Assembly (NCBI GenBank): GCA_903820735.1
Contig: CAIJIZ010000324.1
Coordinates: 1-39,454, forward strand
Origin: an uncultured Pirellula sp.
GTDB taxonomy: Bacteria; Planctomycetota; Planctomycetia; Pirellulales; Pirellulaceae
Length of the DNA: 39,454 nt
Direction: 5' to 3'
Positions 9,779 to 17,591 of this stretch are shown here, one piece after another; the stretch's first letter is position 1, and every line of letters starts with the position of its first letter. Made by a program: the position numbers and the translations under genes. The notes beneath the pieces are model-generated. The model did no database searches. It was not told where the DNA came from and worked only from the letters and a program-made list of their open reading frames with translations.

Positions 9779-10390
9779 TTAGCGCGACAAGAATTCGACG
9801 ACGATGTTAGCATTTACAGGGAGGGAAATATCCGCTCCGCTCGGCGCTCCGAGAACCGTGGCTTTGAGCCCTTCGGTATCGAGTGCAACCCAATCCAGAG
9901 GGGTTGGAGAAGCATTAGCGATGACGCCTCGGTAAAGGTTACGGATCGCTTCGTTGCTGCGAACTTCGATCACATCGCCTGGTCGCAGGGAGAACGATGG
10001 GCTGGTGACCTTCACGCCGTTGACCTTGAAGTGACCGTGAACAACCCCTTGGCGAGCTTGTGGACGGGTCTTTGCCAAGCCGATGCGGCGGATGACGTTA
10101 TCGAGTCGTCGTTCGCACAAGAGCAGCAACGTTTCCCCGGTATTCCCCTTCTTGCGAACCGCATCATCGAAGTACCGACGCAGCTGGCGTTCGCCAAGCC
10201 CGTAGTAGTACTTGATCTTTTGCTTCTCCGACAAAGCGGTGCCGTAGTTGCTTGAACGACGGCTACGTGGATGCATCCCTGGTGGGTTTTCACTGCGCTT
10301 CTCGTAAGCTCGAACGCAACCTGCGTTTTCATAGAGCATTGCGCCGAAACGACGATTGACGCGGGCCTTGGGGCCGGTATAGCGTGCCAT
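9779..10390 (-). CDS. rpsD: 30S ribosomal protein S4
   Basis: The 203-aa protein starts MARYTGPKAR and has the normal S4 length and layout: an N-terminal 16S rRNA-binding region, then the S4 RNA-binding domain (about 93-160: RRLDNVIRRIGLAKTRPQARQ, GHFKVNGVKV, RPGDVIEVR). Only one Cys is present in the N-terminal region, so this is a zinc-free (C-) form. S4 is a primary assembly protein of the small subunit and in many bacteria a translational autorepressor. Here the gene stands alone, not in the alpha operon with rpsM, rpsK and rpoA. AGGAGAG lies just upstream of the ATG. Confidence 0.97.
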   Translation of the reverse strand: MARYTGPKARVNRRFGAMLYENAGCVRAYEKRSENPPGMHPRSRRSSNYGTALSEKQKIKYYYGLGERQLRRYFDDAVRKKGNTGETLLLLCERRLDNVIRRIGLAKTRPQARQGVVHGHFKVNGVKVTSPSFSLRPGDVIEVRSNEAIRNLYRGVIANASPTPLDWVALDTEGLKATVLGAPSGADISLPVNANIVVEFLSR

Positions 10391-10405
10391 GGACTCTCCT
10401 AAAAC

Positions 10406-10420
10406 AACCTTTAAAAGGTT
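10406..10420. promoter_or_regulatory. 15-bp palindrome in the rpsD leader
   Basis: AACCTTTAAAAGGTT is a perfect 7+7 palindrome around a central A. It lies a few bases upstream of the AGGAGAG ribosome-binding site of rpsD. It could be an operator or a leader element for S4 autoregulation; this is inferred from position only. Confidence 0.35.
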
Positions 10421-10841
10421 TGGAAAAATGGACTAGGGATGCTCCCATTCGGGTTGTTCGATAGTCGGCTCGCTAAATCCTTAGCGACTTATCCGACCCT
10501 CAACACTCGAATGCGGATCATCGGGTCAGTCATCCTTGCCGCGACGCTGCGGCAAAATGCTGACCTGGGGAATTTGGGATTCAGGCGGAAATTATGGGAA
10601 TTCAAACGTCCTGAACAACCCCAAAAATCCAATAATTCCAAGGAAAACGGGGCCTTTGAAATGAAGCTGACGGGGCGAAAACCGCCATATTGTCCTGAAA
10701 AACAGACGATCTGACTCGGAAAACAGGTGAAGTTGCACTGAAAACCCACCTATCTTGGGGCGAAAAATCCGTGTTTCTCGCCGGCTAATCGCTTATCTTA
10801 CAGATCCCCCCAACCATCCTCTTCCAGGACTCCCGCCTCCG
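10421..10841. other. Divergent intergenic region with phased A-tracts
   Basis: This lies between rpsD (minus) and the MFS gene (plus) and should contain both promoters. I see no credible gene. The right part (10623-10767) has seven A4-A5 tracts. The left part (10421-10600) is ordinary sequence in which I recognise nothing. Confidence 0.5.
10623..10767. repeat. A-tracts phased at about 21 bp (predicted curved DNA)
   Basis: Runs of four or five A occur at 10623-10627, 10644-10647, 10678-10681, 10698-10702, 10720-10723, 10741-10744 and 10763-10767. The last five are spaced about 20.5, 21.5, 21 and 22.5 bp centre to centre, close to two helical turns. Several share a GAAAAC-like core. Phased A-tracts bend DNA, so this may be a curved promoter region for the MFS gene or rpsD. 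Confidence 0.6.
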
Positions 10842-12296
10842 ATGCTGCCCCTGAACTCCCTTTTTGGCTCCGACCCGAAGCTTCGCAGGATTGGAATCGT
10901 CTGCATCCTGCTACTCCTGGCCTCAGCGGTCAACTACATGGACCGCCAAACCCTCTCGGTCGCCGCAGCCCGGATCAAAGATGAATTCAAAATCGACAGT
11001 GCACAGTACGGGCGGATCGAAGCCATCTTCGGTTACAGTTTCGCTTTCGGCTCCCTTTTTTGGGGGTTCGTCGTGGATAAGTTTTCCGTCCGCTGGATCT
11101 ACCCCATCGGTTTGCTCGGATGGTCCACCATGGGATTCCTCACCGGCTGGGTTCAAAACTACGACGAACTGTATTGGTGCAGACTGCTGCTAGGATTCTT
11201 TGAGTCAGCGCACTGGCCGTGCGGGTTGAAGACGACCCAAGCCCTCCTGAGCCGACAAGGCCGGGCGATGGGAAACAGCGTCTTGCAAAGCGGCACCTCC
11301 CTCGGAGCAATCCTGACCCCAATCGTGATGCTTGCGATCCTCACCCCGGAACCTGGTAGTTGGCGATTCGGTTTCCAACTCATCGCGATCGTGGGCGCTT
11401 CCTGGATCTTCTTGTGGCTGTTCGTTGTCCGCGAAAGCGACTTTATTCAGCAACATCAAGTCGAGCAACATCAAGACCACCACACCCTGGATAAAACGGT
11501 TTCGAGCAATACAGCCTCATCGCCCTGGTGGAGCGATGTCTTCACCTCCCGATTTGTAATCGTCCTGATCATGATCATTTGTATCAACACGATGTGGCAA
11601 GTCGTCCGAGCTTGGCTCCCACTGATCATGCAAGAGAACTACGGCTTTAGCGAACGACAAACATTGCTGTTCAACTCCCTATGGTATCTTTGCACCGACC
11701 TCGGCTGCTTCGCATCGGGACTCCTCGCATTGACACTCGGTGTTCGAGGTTGGAGTATCAAGTCCGCTCGCTTGACCGCGTTGCTTGTATGCGTTGTCTG
11801 TTTCTCAAGCATCATTGCGGTCCCGTTTCTCAACCGTAAACTTGCGGCAACTCGAGCCGCTGCAACCGCTAATGTAAAAGATACGGTAGCGCCACCTACC
11901 ACTACACCCGTAGCTACCCAACCGACGCTTACTTGGTCGGAGGAATTCCAAGCGATCTTAGCGCTTGAACCGATTCGAATTGCGATGCTCGGCATCCTGC
12001 TTCTCTCCGGCGCAGGAGCATTGGGGATCTTCCCGATCTACTATTCGTTCGCTCAAGACGTCTCGCCAAATCATCAAGGAAAAGTCACATCCCTCTCCGC
12101 CCTCGGCGGGTGGCTTGTCTCCTCCTACGCTCAACCGCTGTTCGGGAAGCTCAAGGATCAGACGGGGACCTACGATATTGGAATTTGGATCATCAGTCTA
12201 TTGCCGGTCATACCGCTGATTGCTTTGTGGCTTTTCTGGCACCACGAGCCAGCCGCTTCTAACGCACCCTCAACTCTTTCTACGAAAGCAGAATGA
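10842..12296 (+). CDS. MFS transporter (anion:cation symporter-like)
   Basis: From the ATG at 10842 the product is 484 aa with about 12 predicted membrane segments and a hydrophilic central and late loop. NYMDRQTLSVAAARIKDEF in the first helix region is typical of the ACS subfamily that carries hexuronates and other organic anions. A low-complexity Thr/Ala/Pro-rich loop (about residues 340-370) lies between helices in the second half. An in-frame start at 10755 would add 29 residues without membrane character, so 10842 is preferred, although neither start has a clear Shine-Dalgarno site. The stop overlaps the start of the next gene by four bases (ATGA), so the two are translationally coupled. 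The substrate is unknown. Confidence 0.85.
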   Translation: MLPLNSLFGSDPKLRRIGIVCILLLLASAVNYMDRQTLSVAAARIKDEFKIDSAQYGRIEAIFGYSFAFGSLFWGFVVDKFSVRWIYPIGLLGWSTMGFLTGWVQNYDELYWCRLLLGFFESAHWPCGLKTTQALLSRQGRAMGNSVLQSGTSLGAILTPIVMLAILTPEPGSWRFGFQLIAIVGASWIFLWLFVVRESDFIQQHQVEQHQDHHTLDKTVSSNTASSPWWSDVFTSRFVIVLIMIICINTMWQVVRAWLPLIMQENYGFSERQTLLFNSLWYLCTDLGCFASGLLALTLGVRGWSIKSARLTALLVCVVCFSSIIAVPFLNRKLAATRAAATANVKDTVAPPTTTPVATQPTLTWSEEFQAILALEPIRIAMLGILLLSGAGALGIFPIYYSFAQDVSPNHQGKVTSLSALGGWLVSSYAQPLFGKLKDQTGTYDIGIWIISLLPVIPLIALWLFWHHEPAASNAPSTLSTKAE

Positions 12297-13624
12297 ACAT
12301 GGTTACCCGTCGAGAATTTCTTGCGCAAAGCAGCCTTTCGGCTGGTGCTCTGGCCGCCGGCTCCTTGGCGACTTCGTCGCTGATCGCTCTACCTGCAGGT
12401 GCGGCGGAACCACAAACCGCGCAAGCTCAGGGTGGTTCGCCTCGCAAGAAGATCGCATTTCTTGGCACGGTCGTCTTTCGCCATTCCCATGCTCAACATT
12501 TTCTCGATCGACATTGCATGGGATACACTTGGGGAGGCCGATGGCAATCACCTCGATTTGACGTCGCATCGGTTTACATCGAACAACAGCAAAAAGAAGG
12601 TGACTTATCGGCACAGCGCATCGAGAAGTACAAGCTCAAACAGTTCACTTCGATCGCTGATGCTTTGACTCTTGGCACTTCCAAGCTCGCTGTCGATGGA
12701 GTGGTCATCATTGGTGAGCATGGTGATTACCCAACGAACGAGAAAGGCCAGCGGCGCTATCCACGTTACGACTGGTTCAAGCAAATCGTTAAGGTATTCG
12801 AAGCTTCCGGGAAGAGTTGCCCGGTGTTCAACGACAAGCACTTATCGACCGACTGGAATGAGTGCGTGGAGATGGTCGAGGACTCGAAGCGACTTGGGTT
12901 CCCGTTTCTCGCTGGTTCATCGCTTCCTGTGACTTGGCGATTTCCATCGATCGATATGCCGATCGACACACCACTTAAAGAGAGTGTGTGCGTCTGCTAT
13001 GGAGGGGTCGATAGCTATGACTTCCATGGACTCGAGACCGCCCAGTGCATGTCAGAAAGACGCCGGGGTGGAGAAGTCGGCATCGCTGCGGTAACAGCAT
13101 TGAAAGGCCAAGCGTTATGGGATGAGATGGATAAACCATCTCGGGAAGACACACGCAAATTGTTTGTTGCTGCAATGACCCGCAGTCACAACCTGCCCGT
13201 CGAAGGAGGGTTCCCCACAGACCCGGTAAACTATGAATGGGCAAAGCGCGTCATGAACGGCACGATCGCTTACTTCATCGAACATATCGATGGATTTCGA
13301 ACAACAATGTTCCTGTGTCCGATCCAAGACTTTAACTATGCCGGCATGCGTTCCGACAACGGGGAGATCATCTCTTGCCAGATGTATTTGCCGATGCCAA
13401 CCCACGGATCGACAACAGCCGACTTCTTTAACCCACTGGCAAGACATATCGAGAACTTGGTCCTCGAAGGCAAGACACCCTATCCGATCGAGCGCACTCT
13501 CTTAACTAGCGGGATGGTCATCGGCGGAGTCGAGTCGCTTGCGGCTGACGGGAAGCGATATGCAACAGAGCAAATGGCTGTCCGGTACTCCAATGCAAAC
13601 CCACCAGCTTTTTGGCGCGAATAG
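12293..13624 (+). CDS. Tat-exported protein of unknown function, coupled to the MFS gene
   Basis: The 443-aa product has a twin-arginine signal (MVTRREFLAQSS from the second Met) and an Ala-rich hydrophobic core, so it should be exported folded. After the signal, KKIAFLGTVVFRHSH resembles a Rossmann-type first strand, but I cannot see a complete dinucleotide fold or the EKP motif of Gfo/Idh/MocA enzymes. The body has many His, Asp and Trp residues and a VVIIGEHGDYP segment. I cannot assign a reaction. The start codon overlaps the MFS stop (ATGA), which suggests a shared substrate pathway. A second ATG at 12299 is equally possible. Confidence 0.8.
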   Translation: MNMVTRREFLAQSSLSAGALAAGSLATSSLIALPAGAAEPQTAQAQGGSPRKKIAFLGTVVFRHSHAQHFLDRHCMGYTWGGRWQSPRFDVASVYIEQQQKEGDLSAQRIEKYKLKQFTSIADALTLGTSKLAVDGVVIIGEHGDYPTNEKGQRRYPRYDWFKQIVKVFEASGKSCPVFNDKHLSTDWNECVEMVEDSKRLGFPFLAGSSLPVTWRFPSIDMPIDTPLKESVCVCYGGVDSYDFHGLETAQCMSERRRGGEVGIAAVTALKGQALWDEMDKPSREDTRKLFVAAMTRSHNLPVEGGFPTDPVNYEWAKRVMNGTIAYFIEHIDGFRTTMFLCPIQDFNYAGMRSDNGEIISCQMYLPMPTHGSTTADFFNPLARHIENLVLEGKTPYPIERTLLTSGMVIGGVESLAADGKRYATEQMAVRYSNANPPAFWRE

Positions 13625-13761
13625 AACTACTGTCGCGAGCTGAACTAATGGCGCGAGTTTAGCCTCGGCAAGATTCATACCATCGAGCTAGCGAAGCCCC
13701 GTTAACAAAACGAGGACTTGGGGACCTGAATGTTCGCGAGCGCATGCCACGTTCAACCCTC

Positions 13762-14883
13762 TTATTGGCCAGCAGATTTTCGGATCTTCTCCATCTGCTG
13801 CCGAATCCCATTGTGTAGGAACTCCCAATCCAAAGCTGGTCCCGGATCGGATTTATTTCCTTGGACGTGATAGTGTCCGAGAATTCCTGAGAACGCAGCC
13901 CACTGTTCGTCGGTCAACGTGCGGTCGATCAGCTTGCCGTCGGCTCCACGCGGGAAATCCGGTCGCAGGTTTGGGAAGATATCGCACAACGCTGCGCTGA
14001 GTTTAACCAGAGCAGCGTACTGCTCAGGGGTATAGTCGTACTGGATGTACTCGGTCTCGCGCGTGATGCCTCGAACAGGCTCAGCGCGTCGCGGTCGATA
14101 CTTGCGACCGGCAAATCGTTCTTGCCCGCGAATCTTGGCTGGAAAAATAAGATAAGGGCCCTCGTCATCATGAGCGTACCATTGCTCGAAGGGATTCTTC
14201 TCGCTTACCGGATAAGCTCCGATATTGGCGATCTCAATCCCGATGCTTCGGTCGTTGCTCTTTGTGGCGTGCCAAGCACGTTCTTTTAGATCGAGGGTCT
14301 GATAGATTGTGCCGTCGACATCAAGCATGAAATGGACACTTAAACCTCGGATGTCGTGAAGAATGAAAAAGCATTGCGGACTTGTTCCGGCAACATCAAA
14401 ATGCAAAACAAACTGATCGACTTTCTCTTGAAGCAATCCTAGTGACCAACCACCTCCTCGGATTTGCTCAAGCTCTTCGGCAGTGTAGCTGCCTTGTGCA
14501 GTGGATCCAAAACGCAGTCCATATCGATCGGGACTGAACTCTTGTGGCTTGGTCACAAACTGTATCTTGCCTGCTTGCATCTCCTCGGTGGTGCTCTTCC
14601 AATCACGCTTATCGAACGCGGCGAAGCGGCGTGTGGATCGATATGCATCGAATCCACCTGGATCGGTCCAAAGGACGACTGGAGTTCCGATCCTATAATG
14701 TTGCCCGCAGACAACGATCTCATCCCCATGCCGCTTCTGAAACCCCAGCGACGGGTCTTGGGCGATCCCAAGTGAACTGGCAATCACCCAGCCCCACACC
14801 AATGACAATGCGACATGGATCCATCGCGACAAACGCCCCGCACAGAGCGTCTTTTGGACGGTTTCAAGCTCGATACTGTTCAT
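13762..14883 (-). CDS. N-acetylmuramoyl-L-alanine amidase (Amidase_2/PGRP fold), exported
   Basis: The product (373 aa from the ATG at 14883) has an N-terminal hydrophobic segment ending near ASSLGIAQ, so it is probably periplasmic. The central region matches zinc amidases of the Amidase_2 fold: VLHFDVAG, HFMLDVDGTIYQTLD, ERAWHATKSNDRSIGIEIAN, and late LGHYHVQGNKSDPG, where the His and Asp would complete zinc binding. The family cleaves the amide bond between muramic acid and the peptide stem. About 100 residues are inserted before the last motif. GGAGG nine bases before the ATG favours 14883 over an upstream GTG at 14904. It is the last gene behind two FtsX-like permeases, with a short 38-bp gap. 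Confidence 0.88.
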   Translation of the reverse strand: MNSIELETVQKTLCAGRLSRWIHVALSLVWGWVIASSLGIAQDPSLGFQKRHGDEIVVCGQHYRIGTPVVLWTDPGGFDAYRSTRRFAAFDKRDWKSTTEEMQAGKIQFVTKPQEFSPDRYGLRFGSTAQGSYTAEELEQIRGGGWSLGLLQEKVDQFVLHFDVAGTSPQCFFILHDIRGLSVHFMLDVDGTIYQTLDLKERAWHATKSNDRSIGIEIANIGAYPVSEKNPFEQWYAHDDEGPYLIFPAKIRGQERFAGRKYRPRRAEPVRGITRETEYIQYDYTPEQYAALVKLSAALCDIFPNLRPDFPRGADGKLIDRTLTDEQWAAFSGILGHYHVQGNKSDPGPALDWEFLHNGIRQQMEKIRKSAGQ

Positions 14884-14921
14884 CGCCTCATTCCTCCGAT
14901 TCACCCTTCACTACAGGTCTG

Positions 14922-16121
14922 CTACTTAAACAGCGCTGCGGGATCTGATCGCCAAAGCTTGCGCACAGCTAAAACGCCACTCAAGCCACTCATCACCAGC
15001 GTCAAGACTGCGACAAGCAATACTCTACCGGCGTCGAGTCTCATCACAAGTCCCGTCCACTCCGAGAGCCATTGATACAACAACCAACTGACCAACCATC
15101 CAGGCAGGAAACCAAATAAGCACAAATAGAAAGCTTGGGATAACACGAAGCGCAAAAAGTAACCTGAGCCATATCCCATCGCTTTGAGCGTTGCATACTC
15201 TGCCATGTGATCTTGTATATCGGTGAACAGAATCTGATAACAAATGATCACACCGATTACTAAACCCATGATCGTCCCGATCGAAAAGATAATTCCAATC
15301 GGCGTGTTCCTTGCCCAAAACCCAATCTCCCTAGAGATCAGCTGTTTTTTGGTAAAGACTTCGATGCCGCTTCCAAGCCTAGCTTGCAAGTCTAGCGCGA
15401 CACGCGCTGGGTCAGCATGTGGCTCCAGTCGGATCAGTCCAAGATCGACGGCGGAAAGGGGAGGTCGCCGGAGGTTCTCGACAACTGCTTGACCTGCTTG
15501 ACCTGCTCGACTCGGAAAGAAATGTTCTACCCCAGCTTCGCTAATCAACAACGTACCGTCGTAAACAAAGTCCGTTCCGATCCGGACCCAATCTCGCAAT
15601 ACGATTTGCTTCCCCGATAGCTCAGCGGCTTGCGCACGGAGTCGCTCAACAGATCGTTTTTCGAATCCGTAAGCTTCCTTGCTGCGCCGATCGACCAACG
15701 CCATCGATGCATCGCTTAATTCTTCGAGCGATCGATTCATTTCAGGATCGATGAACGGTTTGGAGTCCTTTGGAAAGCCGATAACCCGAATCGATCGCGA
15801 CACATGCCCTATCACGCGAGCTTGCGCGAGCGAACGATCGATATACATCGGAATCGCAACTCGAACCCCCTCCACCCCCTTGGCTCGATCGATGAGTCCG
15901 TACTCGAATCGCTGTTCGCTTGGAACGGTATATCGAGCGGGGGATAAGATAACCAAATCCGTATCGAGCAACCTCAAGACTTCCACGGCACTATCGAAGA
16001 GACCGTTGAGGAACCCGATTTGACTAAACATCAATACAACGGCAAACCCGATCCCCAGCGCGCTGAGCATCATTCTGCCAAGATTGTTCGTTACGTTTAG
16101 CCAAGCCAGTGGAGTTCGCAT
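14922..16121 (-). CDS. FtsX-like/DevC-type ABC transporter permease
   Basis: The 399-aa membrane protein has one N-terminal transmembrane helix (about 18-40), a large extracytoplasmic domain (about 41-265), and three C-terminal helices within an FtsX-like domain, ending SDPAALFK. This is the DevC/MacB-type layout, which works as a mechanotransmitter or exporter together with a cytoplasmic ATPase. No ATPase gene lies next to it. It follows the second permease by 58 bp and precedes the amidase by 38 bp, all on the minus strand. The two permeases look like diverged duplicates. Confidence 0.88.
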   Translation of the reverse strand: MRTPLAWLNVTNNLGRMMLSALGIGFAVVLMFSQIGFLNGLFDSAVEVLRLLDTDLVILSPARYTVPSEQRFEYGLIDRAKGVEGVRVAIPMYIDRSLAQARVIGHVSRSIRVIGFPKDSKPFIDPEMNRSLEELSDASMALVDRRSKEAYGFEKRSVERLRAQAAELSGKQIVLRDWVRIGTDFVYDGTLLISEAGVEHFFPSRAGQAGQAVVENLRRPPLSAVDLGLIRLEPHADPARVALDLQARLGSGIEVFTKKQLISREIGFWARNTPIGIIFSIGTIMGLVIGVIICYQILFTDIQDHMAEYATLKAMGYGSGYFLRFVLSQAFYLCLFGFLPGWLVSWLLYQWLSEWTGLVMRLDAGRVLLVAVLTLVMSGLSGVLAVRKLWRSDPAALFK

Positions 16122-16154
16122 CGGAGTCCGCGCAATGAATCAGGGTATAGCAGT

Positions 16155-16180
16155 CAGGGTGTCGAATCAGGGTGTCGAAT
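16155..16180. repeat. 13-bp tandem duplication at a gene end
   Basis: CAGGGTGTCGAAT occurs twice in tandem (16155-16167, 16168-16180), with a partial related copy upstream. The second copy touches the stop codon of the upstream permease gene. Confidence 0.7.
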
Positions 16181-17427
16181 CAGAACAACGAAGCCGGCTC
16201 GGCTTTCCAAAGTTTTAGCATCGCCATCGCAGCCGAAACGGTACACATCAGCAGTGCGAGTCCAAGCACCCCAAAGGTCCGTTCCCAAGTCATCACAGTG
16301 GGGATCTTGGAAAGACTTGCGGTAACTTGGTACAACGCAACGGCGACGATCATCGCCGGAAGGTAGCTTAAGATTGCCAAGAACCAAGATTGCATAATCA
16401 CAATCCGAGCCAAGGCAAATTGGCTGTATCCCATCGCTTTCAACGTTGCATATTCTGGCAATCGATTTGCGACATCGTTGGCTAAGATCATGTAAACGAT
16501 CGCAGCCCCGATGATAAACGACAACACAACACCCATCGTGAAAATCATCCCGATGGGTGTCTCACGCAACCAGCGAGTACGCTCCCAAGTCAATTGCTCA
16601 GCCATGGTGTAAAGCTGAACTTGTTGCAAGATCCGGGGATCTTTCTTCGATAACCAATCGAGCAACTCCGCTTTGGCAACGTTCGGATCGACTCCGCTTT
16701 TCAGTCGCACTAATCCCAGCGACGCACGCTCTCGCGTATCGATTCCACTGCGATAGGCATAACCCACATCGCTCAGCAGGACGGCTCCATTCGTTGCCAG
16801 ACCTGTTCCCAATTGAAAATGCCCTGCGATGAGCGAAGCTCGGTTTCCAAGTTCGCACGAGTGACCGATATCGGCGTCGGAAAACGATCGGCAGTTCTCA
16901 GGACCGTATTCGGAACGCGTAGCTCGATCAACAAGGATCGCATCGGGGCTTTTGAGTTTGTCCAATTGCTCCAGGATTTCGGGAACGTCGAGAACAGGTC
17001 GATCGACTTGCATTCCCATCATCCCTACGGTTCGAAATGACCCGTCCGGCGGGGCTTGAGCACACCCGCTAGGTCGTGGCGGATTCTGCCATCGCATGAG
17101 CATGATAAAAAACGGATCGACCCGCTCGACCAATGGGTGAGATTGAACCAGAAGCATCGAACTGCGATCGATGGTACGCGGTTCATACAAATGCACGTAA
17201 TCGGTGGATCGGATAACCAAATCCCCTTGTAGCTTGCCGTAGACGATGTTGGCAGTATTTCCCACGGCCCCGCGAAAGCCTAACTGCATGAAGATCAATA
17301 GCAACGCGAAGGAGACTCCCAAGACACATGCGCATGTGCGGGCGGGTTGCGAAGTCAAATTCAACAATGCTACGGGAGTTTTGCGAAATCGACTTCCGAA
17401 CGATCCCTTTGGCTTCCTACTTGCCAA
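16180..17427 (-). CDS. FtsX-like/DevC-type ABC transporter permease, TTG start
   Basis: The 415-aa product has the same one-plus-three helix layout as its neighbour. The first helix is around residues 33-52, a soluble domain runs to about 290, and three late helices end with LKLWKAEPASLF. The start is read as TTG at 17427 because GGAGG lies six bases upstream and no suitable ATG exists. It heads the permease-permease-amidase group. Just upstream of its ribosome-binding site is an array of seven 11-bp repeats (17447-17523), so expression may be controlled there. No ATPase or HlyD-type partner is adjacent, unlike the classical devBCA arrangement. The transported substrate is unknown. Confidence 0.86.
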   Translation of the reverse strand: MASRKPKGSFGSRFRKTPVALLNLTSQPARTCACVLGVSFALLLIFMQLGFRGAVGNTANIVYGKLQGDLVIRSTDYVHLYEPRTIDRSSMLLVQSHPLVERVDPFFIMLMRWQNPPRPSGCAQAPPDGSFRTVGMMGMQVDRPVLDVPEILEQLDKLKSPDAILVDRATRSEYGPENCRSFSDADIGHSCELGNRASLIAGHFQLGTGLATNGAVLLSDVGYAYRSGIDTRERASLGLVRLKSGVDPNVAKAELLDWLSKKDPRILQQVQLYTMAEQLTWERTRWLRETPIGMIFTMGVVLSFIIGAAIVYMILANDVANRLPEYATLKAMGYSQFALARIVIMQSWFLAILSYLPAMIVAVALYQVTASLSKIPTVMTWERTFGVLGLALLMCTVSAAMAMLKLWKAEPASLF

Positions 17428-17433
17428 TCTCTT

Positions 17434-17438
17434 CCTCC
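17434..17438 (-). promoter_or_regulatory. Shine-Dalgarno site deciding a TTG start
   Basis: On the minus strand GGAGG sits six bases before the TTG at 17427. It is part of a purine-rich GGGAGGGAGG stretch, one of the better ribosome-binding sites in the window. Confidence 0.7.
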
Positions 17439-17446
17439 CTCCCGAT

Positions 17447-17523
17447 CTACTGTGTATCTACCCTCGATCTACCCTCGAGCTGCCGTGGACCTACCGTGGA
17501 CCTACCGTGGACCTACCGTGGAT
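17447..17523. repeat. Array of seven 11-bp tandem repeats upstream of the permease operon
   Basis: Seven contiguous 11-bp units, in plus-strand order: CTACTGTGTAT, CTACCCTCGAT, CTACCCTCGAG, CTGCCGTGGAC, CTACCGTGGAC (twice), CTACCGTGGAT. The four right-hand units are nearly identical; the three on the left, nearer the gene, have diverged. The array ends nine bases before the ribosome-binding site of the TTG-started permease. The 11-bp period places every unit on nearly the same helix face. Confidence 0.85.
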
Positions 17524-17591
17524 CTATACATGATGCGACCGGGATTGTCCTAAGCATATGCTGCTGATCGATCTGAGATTGGGTTGATTGC

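Noticed and set aside
17447-17523. CRISPR array
   Set aside because: The 11-bp units are contiguous with no spacers and no cas genes are present.
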